Positions 56,201 through 64,000 of a stretch of DNA of 64,000 nucleotides are shown here, in pieces (positions within the stretch are counted from its first letter, which is position 1; each line of letters begins with the position of its first letter). The notes under the pieces were generated by a model, which was given only the letters and a program-made list of their open reading frames with translations, did no database searches and was not told the origin of the DNA. Source of the stretch: Nannocystaceae bacterium (GTDB taxonomy: Bacteria > Myxococcota_A > Polyangia > Nannocystales > Nannocystaceae); NCBI GenBank assembly GCA_019694555.1, contig JAIBBS010000014.1, positions 1 through 64,000 on the forward strand, given 5' to 3'. The position numbers were made by a program, and so were the translations under genes.

Positions 56201-58979
56201 CGCGATAGCGGCCGGGCTCGAGCTTGCCGCTGTCGCAGCGCGCGTCGTCGCCGCTGGTGCGGGTCTCGCCGCGGCAGCGCTTGACGTGCACGGCCACGTC
56301 GGTGACGACGTCGTCTGCGCCGCGCTTGGGCTGCATCCGCGACAGCTCGAGCTTGTACGCCTGCACGCGTCGCTGTTTGCCGTCGCGATCGACCGCGCGC
56401 AGTCCCCAGCTGCGGCCGTCGGCGCGCGCGTCCCACTTCACCGCGAGATACTGCGTGGGATAGACGAACCACGTCGCGGTCGCGCCGACCTCTTCGAAGC
56501 TCGAGTCCTGCACCGCCACGTCGGTGGTGCACAGGTAGTCGACCCCGCGCAGAAGCGCGTCGGTCGCGACGCGCGTGCGCACGGTGCCGTCGCCGGCGAT
56601 GACCGCGGCGCCGTCGAGTCGCTGCGACCACGGCAGCTCCGGATCGACCTGCGGTGTCGCGGTGGACCACGCCTCGTCGAGGCCGGGCGGACGCACCGCG
56701 CGGCGCTGGCAGCTGCTCACCGCGCGCGCCTCGGTCGCGTGGACCTGACCTCCGAAGTAGTAGTTCGCGTGCGTGACGATCTCCGCCGTCTCGCCGCGGA
56801 CCCGCGCGTCCGCGACCGCGGCGGCCTGGACCTCGAAGGCCGGCGCCCGCACGTCACGGAGCTCGAACGACGCCGTGAAGCGACGCTCGTCGATGACTGC
56901 GACGGCGTCGTAGCGGCCCAGCGACGCCGTCGGCGGCAGCCGCAGTCGCCCCGAATACTTGCCGTGTGCCGTCATCTTGACCGTGCGGCGCGCGACCACG
57001 TCGCCGCGGGCATCGCTCAGCTGCAGCTCGACCTTGCTGCCGGCGCGAGGCCGCGCGAGCCCGTGCTCGGTCGTCGGCGTGCTGATCGCGGCCCAGCCCA
57101 CGATCGAGACCTGCTCGCCCGGCAGGTAGATCGCGCGCTCGGTCGCGATGTCGCTTTGCAGCTCGTCGTACGACGTCGTGCTGGTGCGCAGCGGCACCAA
57201 CGTGCGGTCGTCGCCCTTGCGCACGATCACCGAGGCGTCGGCCGGCAGCGCGCCGTCGCGGGGTAGCTGCGCGAAGCCGTCGTCGGCGGTGCGGATCCGC
57301 TGCGTACGCTTGCCCGCGCCGTCGATGACCTCGAGCTGCGCACCCGCGACCGGCGTGAGGTCCTGCAGGCGCCGCACCTGCAACCGCGAGGTCCCCGGTG
57401 ACAGCCACGCCGCGAGCCCGAGATCGGTGACCTGATACAGCCCGCGCGTGGCTCGGGGTTGCGGTCGACCGCGGGCCGCATCCATCACCGTGCCCGGCAC
57501 GATCTCCACGAACAGCGGTCGCGCCTTGCCGCCGGCCAGCGCAGCGACGTCGAGCGCGATCGAGGACCACGCGAAGCTGCCGCTGGGCCCCAGATCCAGC
57601 TTGCGCTCGATCGTCTGCCCGGAGTCGCGCGGGAACTCGACGGTGGCGAAGTCGGCCTTCTGCATCGCGATCCACTCGCGATCGCTGGGCACCGCCGCGC
57701 GCAGCGTCGCGTCGTGCAGCCACCGCGATTCGAGCCCCACGGTGGTGGAGAGACCCGGACGCAGGGTGCCGCGATCACCGACGAGATCGATCGACGGCGG
57801 CGGCGGCACGATCGCGACCTCGGTCGGGATCGGCCCCGCGAGTCGCTGGCCCACGCGATCGCGCAGGTCGGCGGGGATCTTCACGCGATAGCTCCGCAGC
57901 CCGAAGTCGCCGTACAGCGAGACCGAGTTGTCGCTCCAGGCCTCACGACGGAAGTGCTTGGGCCGCGGGCTGATGTCGATGCGCTCGAGATCCCGCTGGG
58001 AAAACGGAGCATCGAACTGGAACGTCACGCCCAGCGGACCGCAGCCGTCACCGTGATCCTCCATGCACTGCATCGTCACGCGCGGCCCCTCGGACACGCG
58101 GAAGCGCGTGACCGCGGGCGCACCCAGCGGGCCGGCACCCGGCGGTGCAAAGCGTTCGTCGATCACGACCTCGACGTCGTGCCCTGCCGGCCACCGCGTG
58201 GCGGGGTGGATGTGCAGGCCGCTCTCGCGCGGATCGAGATCGTCGGGCAGCGGGTGGCGCTGCTTCTCGCCGTACACGCGCACCGGCACCGGCACCGCGG
58301 TGGTCGGATCGGCGCCGCGCTTCCACGCGCGCGCGCGCACGTGGCCGCGCAGCGCGTTCGCAGACGTGGGCAGCTCGACGCGCACGTCGACCGGGGTCTT
58401 GGCGTGCACGAGCGGCAACGTCGACTCGAGCACCTCGCCGCTTTCGTCTTCGCTCTGCGACTGCGACCACTGCCACGACGGCAGCGGTTCCAGCTCGGCC
58501 CACGGCGCGCGCGTGCGCAGCGACCACGACTGATCGACCGCGATCGTGGTGCCATCGTCACGCTGCAACGTGCCGCGCGCGCGCACGCGATAGCTGCGAC
58601 CGAGCACCAGCGCTTCGCTGGGCACGAACCATGCGCGGTACGGATCGACCCACACGGTCGCGCCCTCGACGTGCGGCTCGAGCTCGAAGCGCAGCGCCTC
58701 CGCCTGTGGGCGCATCGGGCGGGTGAAGTGCACGTACGGTTGCGCCGACTCCGACACCGCCGCCGACGCATCGGGACCGACGGCCGCGACCTCGGCCGGC
58801 GCATCGCGCAGCTGCGGATCACGCTGCGGCGCGTGGCCGGCGGGATCGACCGTCGCGATCACCTCTGCGGACGGCGGGCCCGCGGGAGCCTGCGGCGCGA
58901 GCGGTCGCGGTCGGCCGTGGCACGCCGCGAGGGTGGAGAGGATCAGGACCCCGTGGAGCTTGCGGCGCGACCAAGGCAT
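53247..58979 (-). CDS. Bacterial alpha-2-macroglobulin (thioester protease trap) lipoprotein
   Basis: The 1910-residue protein has a lipoprotein signal ending LSTLAAC. It follows the macroglobulin-domain layout with many beta-sandwich modules. The thioester motif CVEQ is present (Cys1419-Gln1422, in YGCVEQTSSG), inside a helical domain after a Gly/Met-rich stretch. Such proteins trap and neutralise attacking proteases in the periplasm. No penicillin-binding PBP1C gene is beside it, as is usual in enterobacteria. ATG 58979 starts the signal peptide. Confidence 0.9.
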   Translation of the reverse strand: MPWSRRKLHGVLILSTLAACHGRPRPLAPQAPAGPPSAEVIATVDPAGHAPQRDPQLRDAPAEVAAVGPDASAAVSESAQPYVHFTRPMRPQAEALRFELEPHVEGATVWVDPYRAWFVPSEALVLGRSYRVRARGTLQRDDGTTIAVDQSWSLRTRAPWAELEPLPSWQWSQSQSEDESGEVLESTLPLVHAKTPVDVRVELPTSANALRGHVRARAWKRGADPTTAVPVPVRVYGEKQRHPLPDDLDPRESGLHIHPATRWPAGHDVEVVIDERFAPPGAGPLGAPAVTRFRVSEGPRVTMQCMEDHGDGCGPLGVTFQFDAPFSQRDLERIDISPRPKHFRREAWSDNSVSLYGDFGLRSYRVKIPADLRDRVGQRLAGPIPTEVAIVPPPPSIDLVGDRGTLRPGLSTTVGLESRWLHDATLRAAVPSDREWIAMQKADFATVEFPRDSGQTIERKLDLGPSGSFAWSSIALDVAALAGGKARPLFVEIVPGTVMDAARGRPQPRATRGLYQVTDLGLAAWLSPGTSRLQVRRLQDLTPVAGAQLEVIDGAGKRTQRIRTADDGFAQLPRDGALPADASVIVRKGDDRTLVPLRTSTTSYDELQSDIATERAIYLPGEQVSIVGWAAISTPTTEHGLARPRAGSKVELQLSDARGDVVARRTVKMTAHGKYSGRLRLPPTASLGRYDAVAVIDERRFTASFELRDVRAPAFEVQAAAVADARVRGETAEIVTHANYYFGGQVHATEARAVSSCQRRAVRPPGLDEAWSTATPQVDPELPWSQRLDGAAVIAGDGTVRTRVATDALLRGVDYLCTTDVAVQDSSFEEVGATATWFVYPTQYLAVKWDARADGRSWGLRAVDRDGKQRRVQAYKLELSRMQPKRGADDVVTDVAVHVKRCRGETRTSGDDARCDSGKLEPGRYRAVITATIDETPVTWEGDFWIDEPQRIVAEEPRERTWLELQLSTNAPAVGQTLVVHARGPTIDAHGVLAFSHLGLRRTVPFELVKGEAKIELPVTDAWIPQVSLHAFVVAPGPDAKSPPRHYTDSANVFVGSQSRRLDVAVEVPEVTHAGAQLPIAVHVKGPDGEPVSGRVAIWAVDEALHSLVAPRIPDLVATFSASRHVPTRFLETYSEVLRPYQTREDPFSLSWGHMGSSGGGMGAGHGAGGLGVRAGGVATPAARQKFEGTPIFIGDAPIDAKGNALVRGTMPDNLTTFRVTAIASADGVSGPGLARFGHSDARVRVTAPLIVRAVTPRILRPGDRAELAAIIQNLGGPDGEAELSLAIVDGKEHVEVVEPPALGMSMVAGGQAKLPFVVRAKSAGEVELELRASLPTGDGKPPLQDAVRARLEIAEPKELRQFAAAYGSLEDDGSFAVALARPRDLGRGGLEVDVELAGTMLAGLEPMARDLAQYPYGCVEQTSSGLLPLVALRGLSHQGFLDVAVDEHVAAGVARLRAMQVGGRGLGYWPGAMHVHLWGTAYALWVLEQVRAEGYEVPSSLTDGMRDELRARVGAELAQPTAGTTPATVWDRLEVDPVLATMTAHALVAAGDRPVALVAALHEHREQLPTFAKALLLMAAHALEPGGEASKTLLAELRKGIDEREGTATVRPGSSFYDEYFDTSARTDAMVLLALLSVAPDDAVIEPLARGLGELRGAGRLANTQERAYALLALSRYARARETVVPALTASAWIGEHRGREVALRGRTPASAHEHRHVAPPSEGAAPRVTLERKGQGRMYWRVGMSWTPRDAGRSADAHGIAIARELRTADGRDVSRVTAGELVALDVTVTVDRTQRYVAIELPLPPGLEAVDETLGKGARARVLAPRGGGWVSHRELWRDRALLFADALAPGEHVATVFLRATTPGSFRMPAAVAHAMYAPERRGHTAHATVEVVHAKHPGHSRGAKR

Positions 58980-59138
58980 GCGAAGACGAGCGCGAGCATG
59001 ACAGCTCGCTGCCGCGATGGTTCCCCGCCTGGGCGGACCGCGGTTTCGTGCCGGCTGGCCGCGTGTGGGCGCGCGCACGCGAGCGCCACGGCAGCGCGCA
59101 GCGCTTGCCGGCCGCGCTGGTGCCAGAAGCGTCGCGCG

Positions 59139-59624
59139 TCAGCCCGACTCGGAAAAGGGACTGCCGTCCTTGTGGGTGAACAGCGCGCGGCCGTCGGGAC
59201 CCTTGCGGTAGGCGAGGTCGACGTCGGGGTACTCGGCGCCGTCTTCGAGATCGCGGTTGCTGATCTCCAGGTAGCGCGCCGGTCGGTCGCTGCGATTGAC
59301 GAGCTGGTGGCCGTCGCGCGAGCCCGCGGCGAAACCAGCACACATGCCCGCGGTCAGCCGCTGCTCGCCCGCGTCGGTCACGAGCACGACCTCGCCCTCG
59401 AGCACGTACACCAGCTCGTCCTCGCGGGTGTGCCAGTGACGCATGGCCGACTCCTTGCCCGGTGGCAGCGTGGTCAGGTTCACGCCGATCTTCGTCAGCC
59501 CCAGCGCATCGCCGAGCGCCCGCTTCTCGCGCGGCAGCACGCGCGAGCGATAGGGCTCGGGATAGCCGGAGCCGGTGCGGGCGGAGAGCGTCGCGGGATC
59601 GAGGGCGGGCAGCTTCAGTGGCAT
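59139..59624 (-). CDS. Cupin-domain protein
   Basis: The 161-residue protein has a cupin core (RHWHTREDELVYVLEGE, then GFAAGSRDGHQLVNRSDRPA), with His ligands for a metal and Glu. No signal peptide. It is divergent from the AlkD-like gene, with only 28 bp between start codons. Function and substrate are unknown. Confidence 0.87.
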   Translation of the reverse strand: MPLKLPALDPATLSARTGSGYPEPYRSRVLPREKRALGDALGLTKIGVNLTTLPPGKESAMRHWHTREDELVYVLEGEVVLVTDAGEQRLTAGMCAGFAAGSRDGHQLVNRSDRPARYLEISNRDLEDGAEYPDVDLAYRKGPDGRALFTHKDGSPFSESG

Positions 59625-59652
59625 CGTTGCCGTCGTACCATGGCCCAGTCCC

Positions 59653-60375
59653 ATGAGCACGCTCGCCGAGATCCGCGCCGCGCTGCGTCAGGCCGCGTCC
59701 GCCGAGCGAGCGCAGAGCGCCGCGCGGTTCTTCAAGACCGGCAAGGGCGAGTACGCCGAAGGCGACGTGTTCATCGGCGTGCCGGTGCCCGGCGTGCGCG
59801 CGATCGTCCGCGAGCATCGCGAGCTGCCGCTGGCCGGCGTCGATGCGCTGTTGCGCTCGAAGGTGCACGAGGAACGACTGACCGCGCTGCTGTTGCTGGT
59901 CGACCGCTACAAACGCGCGCGACGGGACGCGTCCGCGCGCGAGCAGCTCGTGCAGCTGTATCTCGATCGGCTCGCGCACGTGAACAACTGGGACCTGGTG
60001 GACAGCAGCGCGCCGCAGCTGCTGGGCGCGTGGCTGTTCGATCGCGACCGCGGCCTGCTCGATCGGCTCGCGGCCTCCGAGTCCTTGTGGTCGCGACGCG
60101 TGGCGATGGTCGCGACGCAGTACTTCATCCGCAAGGGCGAGGCCGCCGACGCGTTGCGCATCGCCACCGCGCTGCTGGGTGACAGCCACGATCTCATCCA
60201 CAAGGCCGTCGGTTGGATGCTGCGCGAGGTCGGCGAGTCGGTCGACCTCGCGACGCTGCGGGGCTTTCTGCGCGAGCACGCGGCGACCATGCCGCGCACG
60301 GCGCTGCGCTACGCGATCGAGAAGCTGCCCGCGGACGAGCGCACGCGCTGGCTCGACGCGCGCAAGCGCAGCTAG
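59653..60375 (+). CDS. AlkD-like DNA glycosylase (alkylpurine)
   Basis: The 240-residue protein is built of HEAT-like helices. Residues match the catalytic set of Bacillus AlkD: Trp113 and Asp117 (NNWDLVD), Arg148/149 (WSRRV) and Trp188 (VGWML). AlkD removes bulky or positively charged alkylpurines without base flipping. The stop overlaps that of the convergent esterase gene by 3 bp in the shared CTAG. Confidence 0.9.
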   Translation: MSTLAEIRAALRQAASAERAQSAARFFKTGKGEYAEGDVFIGVPVPGVRAIVREHRELPLAGVDALLRSKVHEERLTALLLLVDRYKRARRDASAREQLVQLYLDRLAHVNNWDLVDSSAPQLLGAWLFDRDRGLLDRLAASESLWSRRVAMVATQYFIRKGEAADALRIATALLGDSHDLIHKAVGWMLREVGESVDLATLRGFLREHAATMPRTALRYAIEKLPADERTRWLDARKRS

Positions 60376-61622
60376 TCCCGCGCGCGACGGCGCCAGATCG
60401 CCAGCAACGCCACGCCGAGCCACAGCGCGGTCGCGCCGCGATCGTTCGCGCTCGCGCGACACTGACAACCGCTGGGCTCGATGTAGTCGTCGTCGCCGGC
60501 ACCCGCACTCGCCGTGCTCGCGCCCGAGCCACCGCCGGCCGAGCCGCCGCCGCCTCCGTCGGCGGTGCCATCGCCCGAGTCGCCCGCGCCGGTGTCGGCA
60601 CCGCCGCTGCTCGCGTCGCCCGTGTCTGCGCCGCCGGTGCCGCCGCTGCCTTCGCCGCCGGGATCCCAGTCCCCGCTCGCGCGACGGTTGTTCGCGGTGA
60701 AGGTCTCGGCGGCGAAGTACGCCAGGTTGAGCCCGCTGTTGGCGACGTACACCGTGCCGCCGCCCATGCCCGCGCCCGCGGGCCAGTTGTGACCCACGCC
60801 CATCGAGGTGACGAATGCGATGCGCTCGCCGTCGCCGTCGTCGTAGGTGAGGCCGGTGCCGGCGGGATTGGTGCCGGGCAGCGATGCGACGTCGAGCTCG
60901 CCGGTCGTGAGCATCGCGCCGCCGCCGTACAGCGTCGCGTACATGTCCGCGTTGATCTGCGCGTAGCCCTGCGCGACCGTGAAGTCCTGCGTATCGGTGA
61001 AGGTGATCGCCAGCTGGGTCGCGAACTCGCTGGCGTGCGTGCCCGCGAACTGCTGGCACAGCGCCACGGTCTGCTCGACGGTGGTGCCGACCTGCGCGAT
61101 CTGGGCCACGGTCGTGCCCAGCGACGGACCCGCCGAGATCGCGACGCCGGCGTAGAGCTCGGGCGCGAGACAGCCGACGATGAGCGCCTGGCCGCCGCCC
61201 GACGAGAAGCCGGTGAGATAGACCTGCGCGGGATCGATGCCGTAGCTCGCGTCGTCGCGCAGGGTCTCGGTCAGCTCGAGCAGCGGCGCGTTGTGGCCGG
61301 TGGTGCGATCGTGGGCAGCACCGTAGTAGTCCCAGCAGCCCGCGATCACGCCACCGCCGGGCACCGTGGGCAACGCGAGCACCATGCCGAAGTCCTCGGC
61401 GGTCTGCTCGAACGCGCCGTACTGCCGCAGGTTCGCGCCGGTCTGCGCGCAGCCGTGCAGACCCAGCATGAGCGCCCGACCCTCGCCGATCGGGCTCTGG
61501 CCCGCGGGCGTGTAGATCTCCACGCTCATGCCCGCGATCTGCTTGGTCTCCCACTGCGCGTGGGCGATCGACGGCAGCGCCACCGTCGAGACGAGGATCG
61601 GAATCAGCCTGCACGATCGCAT
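60372..61622 (-). CDS. Secreted esterase with MYXO-CTERM-like tail
   Basis: The 416-residue protein has a Sec signal (ending IAHAQ). The esterase domain (PHB depolymerase-like) has LMLGLHGCAQTG and the nucleophile elbow TGFSSGGG. A Gly/Asp/Ser linker leads to a tail with GCQCRAS, a hydrophobic stretch and RRRARD, the MYXO-CTERM form. It overlaps the TetR stop by 1 nt (TGATG), so it is the last gene of the symporter/TetR chain. The substrate is unknown. Confidence 0.87.
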   Translation of the reverse strand: MRSCRLIPILVSTVALPSIAHAQWETKQIAGMSVEIYTPAGQSPIGEGRALMLGLHGCAQTGANLRQYGAFEQTAEDFGMVLALPTVPGGGVIAGCWDYYGAAHDRTTGHNAPLLELTETLRDDASYGIDPAQVYLTGFSSGGGQALIVGCLAPELYAGVAISAGPSLGTTVAQIAQVGTTVEQTVALCQQFAGTHASEFATQLAITFTDTQDFTVAQGYAQINADMYATLYGGGAMLTTGELDVASLPGTNPAGTGLTYDDGDGERIAFVTSMGVGHNWPAGAGMGGGTVYVANSGLNLAYFAAETFTANNRRASGDWDPGGEGSGGTGGADTGDASSGGADTGAGDSGDGTADGGGGGSAGGGSGASTASAGAGDDDYIEPSGCQCRASANDRGATALWLGVALLAIWRRRARD

Positions 61623-62257
61623 CAGCGAGGACCTCCGTCGTCGTGGCCACCCAGGCCCAGGCCGGCACGGATCAGCGCGAAGACGTCGTCGATGGTCTTC
61701 GCCGGCGGCAGGCGGCCTTCCCACAGCACCCAGCGCATGCCCATGAAGTCGAAGATGCCCATGAGCGCGTACGCGATGGCCTCGGGATCGAGCGCACGGA
61801 TCTCGCCGCGCGCCATCGCCTTGGCCAGGCCGTCGCGGTAGCCCTGGGCCAGGCGGCGGTAGTACTCGCGGTGCAGCGCCTCGTCGACGAACTCGGCCTG
61901 GCGGATGATGCGGTAGAGGTTCTTGTGCTCCTGCACGAAGTGCAGGAACGCGACCAGGCCCGCGCGCTCGATCGCGAGGCGATCGTCGAGACCCTCGACC
62001 GCAGCCGCGAGCGTGCGCCGCAAGGTCGCGCCGAGCTCGTCGACCAGCTCGGCGAAGATCGCCTTCTTGCCGCCGAAGTACAGGTAGAAGGTGCCCTGCG
62101 CGACGCCGGCGGTGCGCGTGATGTCGACGATCGACGCGGCCTCGTAGCCGCGCTCGCCGAACACCGCCTCGGCGGCCTCGAGCAGCTTCTGCCGCGTGCG
62201 CTGGCCCCGGGCCGTGACCGGCTCGGCGATCGCATCGTTGGACGACGACGATGCCAT
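61622..62257 (-). CDS. TetR-family transcriptional regulator
   Basis: The 211-residue protein has an N-terminal TetR HTH (about 20-65: LLEAAEAVFGERGYEAAS, GVAQGTFYLYFGGKKA) and a helical ligand domain. It overlaps both neighbours by 1 nt (TGATG), so it is made from the same mRNA as the symporter and esterase. It probably regulates that operon. Confidence 0.92.
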   Translation of the reverse strand: MASSSSNDAIAEPVTARGQRTRQKLLEAAEAVFGERGYEAASIVDITRTAGVAQGTFYLYFGGKKAIFAELVDELGATLRRTLAAAVEGLDDRLAIERAGLVAFLHFVQEHKNLYRIIRQAEFVDEALHREYYRRLAQGYRDGLAKAMARGEIRALDPEAIAYALMGIFDFMGMRWVLWEGRLPPAKTIDDVFALIRAGLGLGGHDDGGPR

Positions 62258-63714
62258 CAGCGCGGCTCCAGGCTCGCGACCGCGCCGCGCGTGCGCGCCA
62301 ACAGCAGCACCAGACCGACCATCATGCTGACGAAGATCGCCGCGCACGCGGAGACCGCGGGGTTGTCGACGGTGCCGTGCCACAGCAGGCCCACGTGCGC
62401 GACCAGGGCCGTGACCGCGGCGGTCGCGACGATCCACGCCGGGATCGCGCCGCGCACCATCACGCCGAACACCACCGGCACGAACGACGCCGCGGCCAGG
62501 GCATAGACACCGCGCTGCGCGAACAAGCCCACCAACGCCGGCGGATCGAGCGCGAGCACGAACGCGACCAGGCCCACGCCGACCAGCGCCAGGCGCGAGG
62601 CGAGCAGGCCGGTCTTGGCGTCGGCGTCGCGACGACGACCGCGCAGCACGAGATCGTGGGTGACCATGGCCGACAGCGCGACCAAGATGCCGTCGAGCGT
62701 CGACATGCCCGCTGCGAGCATGGTCACCAGCGTGATCGCGGAGACCACCTCGCCCGCGGTGCCGCCGCCGAACGCGAGCGTCACGTAGTCGGTGACCACG
62801 CGATCCTGCTGCTCGGGCCCGTAGCTCATGCCGTCGAGCCGCGCGTAGAGCCCGGTGAACAGGCACAGCGAGAACACGCAGCCCAGCGCCACCGCGGTGA
62901 GGATGAAGCGGTTCACGTCCCGCTCGCTGCGCAGGTACAGCACCTTGGTCAGGATGTGCGGCTGCAGCATCAGCGCGAAGGTGACCACGAAGGCGCTGAC
63001 GAAGACCGAGAACACCGAGCCGTACAGATCGCTGTCGGGGTTCACCGGCGCGGCGAAGTTGCTCGAGACCCGCGCGAACGCATCGACGATGCCGTCGCCC
63101 AGGTGCTCCGCACCCGAGGCGAACATCGCGACCGCGATCACGGCCATCATCGCGGCCTGCACCACGTTGGTGTACGCGTGCGCGTAGGTGCCGCCCAGCA
63201 GCACGTAGCTGAACACCACCACCAGCGTGCCTGCGAGCGCGACCTCGTAGGAGACGCCCAGCAGCGCCACCACCAGCAGCGCGCAGCCGACCATGATGAG
63301 CACCACGAAGCTGATCGACAGCAGGTTGAGCACCGCGAACGCGCGCGCGAGCGCCTCGCTGCCGTAGCGCGCGCGGATCCAGTCCGGCACCGTGAGGCTG
63401 CCGTGACCGTCGCTGACGCGGCGGAAGCCCTTGCACACCGCGAGCAGGCCGAACGCGACGCCGGCCTGCGCCGCGACGCCGTAGTGCAGCAGCGCCGAGA
63501 ACCCGTGGGTGTAGACGAAGCCGGGGTTGATCACGAACGTCGCGGTGGACGCGATCGACGCGGCCATCACCACGCCGACCAGCACCGGGCCCATGTCGCG
63601 GTTGCCGATCGCGAAGCCCACCAGCGAGGTGGTCTTGCGCATGCCGATCCACGACAGCCAGTAGACCGCGACGAGGTAGACCGCGAGCAGCGAGAGCTTG
63701 ACCAGCAGGATCAT
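62257..63714 (-). CDS. Sodium:solute symporter family protein
   Basis: The 485-residue protein has about 13 transmembrane helices, with the SSS signature-like stretch GNRDMGPVLVGVVMAASIASTATF near the N-terminus. It resembles the VC_2705/acetate-type subgroup. Substrate unknown, but a short carboxylate such as the product of the co-encoded esterase is plausible. Its ATG overlaps the upstream stop by 4 nt and its stop overlaps the TetR ATG by 1 nt. Confidence 0.88.
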   Translation of the reverse strand: MILLVKLSLLAVYLVAVYWLSWIGMRKTTSLVGFAIGNRDMGPVLVGVVMAASIASTATFVINPGFVYTHGFSALLHYGVAAQAGVAFGLLAVCKGFRRVSDGHGSLTVPDWIRARYGSEALARAFAVLNLLSISFVVLIMVGCALLVVALLGVSYEVALAGTLVVVFSYVLLGGTYAHAYTNVVQAAMMAVIAVAMFASGAEHLGDGIVDAFARVSSNFAAPVNPDSDLYGSVFSVFVSAFVVTFALMLQPHILTKVLYLRSERDVNRFILTAVALGCVFSLCLFTGLYARLDGMSYGPEQQDRVVTDYVTLAFGGGTAGEVVSAITLVTMLAAGMSTLDGILVALSAMVTHDLVLRGRRRDADAKTGLLASRLALVGVGLVAFVLALDPPALVGLFAQRGVYALAAASFVPVVFGVMVRGAIPAWIVATAAVTALVAHVGLLWHGTVDNPAVSACAAIFVSMMVGLVLLLARTRGAVASLEPR

Positions 63715-64000
63715 GGCGAGGCCTCCGGCGTGGTGCGGCTGCGACGGGCGCCGCGGGCCGCCACGGGTTGCTCGGGCGGCGTGGTGGTCGCGGGCGGCTC
63801 GGCCGGCGTGGGCTCGGGCTCGGGCTCGGGTTCTGCCGGCGGCGTGGGCTCGCTGGGCGCGATCGCGGGCGGCTCGGTCGCGGGCGCTCGCGCGTCGGGA
63901 TCGGTGCCGGGCGCGTAGAGCGGCTCGACGCTGGCGCCGGGCGCCGCGGGCCGCAGCCGACGCGTGCGCTCGCCCTTGGGCGCGTGCACGTCGTCGAGGA
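63711..64000 (-). CDS. C-terminal part of a protein with Pro/Glu-rich tail, 5' end outside window
   Basis: Only the last 96 or so residues are visible. They are low complexity, rich in Pro, Glu, Ala and Thr (PEPEPEPTPAEPPATTTPPEQP), and end just upstream of the symporter start with a 4-nt overlap. The GTG at 63989 could be an internal start, but the frame is open to the right edge, so the gene probably extends beyond it. No domain can be named. Confidence 0.6.
   Translation of the reverse strand, partial: LDDVHAPKGERTRRLRPAAPGASVEPLYAPGTDPDARAPATEPPAIAPSEPTPPAEPEPEPEPTPAEPPATTTPPEQPVAARGARRSRTTPEASP

Overview
The window is very GC-rich, densely coded DNA, most likely from a myxobacterium of the Nannocystis/Plesiocystis group (Myxococcota). 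This rests on gene style: about a dozen lipoproteins whose lipobox cysteine is followed by a Ser/Thr/Gly/Asp linker, FG-GAP and LVIVD propellers, two MYXO-CTERM-like tails (Cys motif, hydrophobic segment, Arg run), a transmembrane Ser/Thr kinase next to a PEGA protein, and an ECF sigma factor with a membrane partner. No rRNA, tRNA, CRISPR array, insertion sequence or prophage was seen. Family names come from reading motifs, not from database searches.

Layout. 1-3.3 kb: a partial FG-GAP lipoprotein, a secreted duplicated-domain lipoprotein and a MerR regulator with a textbook operator. 3.4-11.3 kb: a co-directional minus-strand signalling block: PepSY-like lipoprotein, Ser/Thr kinase, PEGA/TPR membrane protein, FG-GAP lipoprotein, OmpR-type response regulator, histidine kinase and an extremely Asp/Glu-rich lipoprotein, with paired TTCAG boxes before the last gene. 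11.3-12.1 kb: a fatty-acid-hydroxylase-type membrane enzyme. 12.3-16.9 kb: a secreted triad (DUF1549-like c-type protein, haem-motif lipoprotein, DUF1501-like protein). 17-23.3 kb: two large unknown secreted proteins and a lipoprotein that resembles vitellogenin/MTP-type large lipid transfer proteins. 23.3-33 kb: mostly cell-surface lipoproteins plus a TetR/DUF7079-like divergent pair around a perfect palindrome. 33.1-38.9 kb: ECF sigma factor, membrane partner and envelope proteins, then two lipoproteins. 38.9-41.3 kb: ArsR-SRPBCC operon and a divergent EF-Tu paralogue behind a long structured leader. 41.4-50.6 kb: lipoproteins, a UvrA2-type ATPase, a PhoD-like phosphatase and a regulator with two LuxR-type HTH domains. 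50.8-53.2 kb: arsM overlapping a gene that encodes a SigZ-like sigma factor fused to a TauD/TfdA-like dioxygenase. 53.2-64 kb: alpha-2-macroglobulin, cupin, AlkD-like glycosylase, and a translationally coupled chain (partial gene, Na+/solute symporter, TetR, secreted esterase).

How the genes work together. Translational coupling by 1-4 nt overlaps marks several real operons: kinase/PEGA/FG-GAP, RR/HK, sigma/membrane partner/barrel, ArsR/SRPBCC, ArsM/sigma-dioxygenase, and symporter/TetR/esterase. Three regulator genes (merR, the kinase and arsR) appear to have their -10 element so close to the start codon that their mRNAs would be leaderless. The most unusual items are the sigma-dioxygenase fusion, the bacterial vitellogenin-like lipoprotein with its co-encoded secreted partners, the TTCAG-box/acidic-lipoprotein two-component locus and the EF-Tu paralogue.
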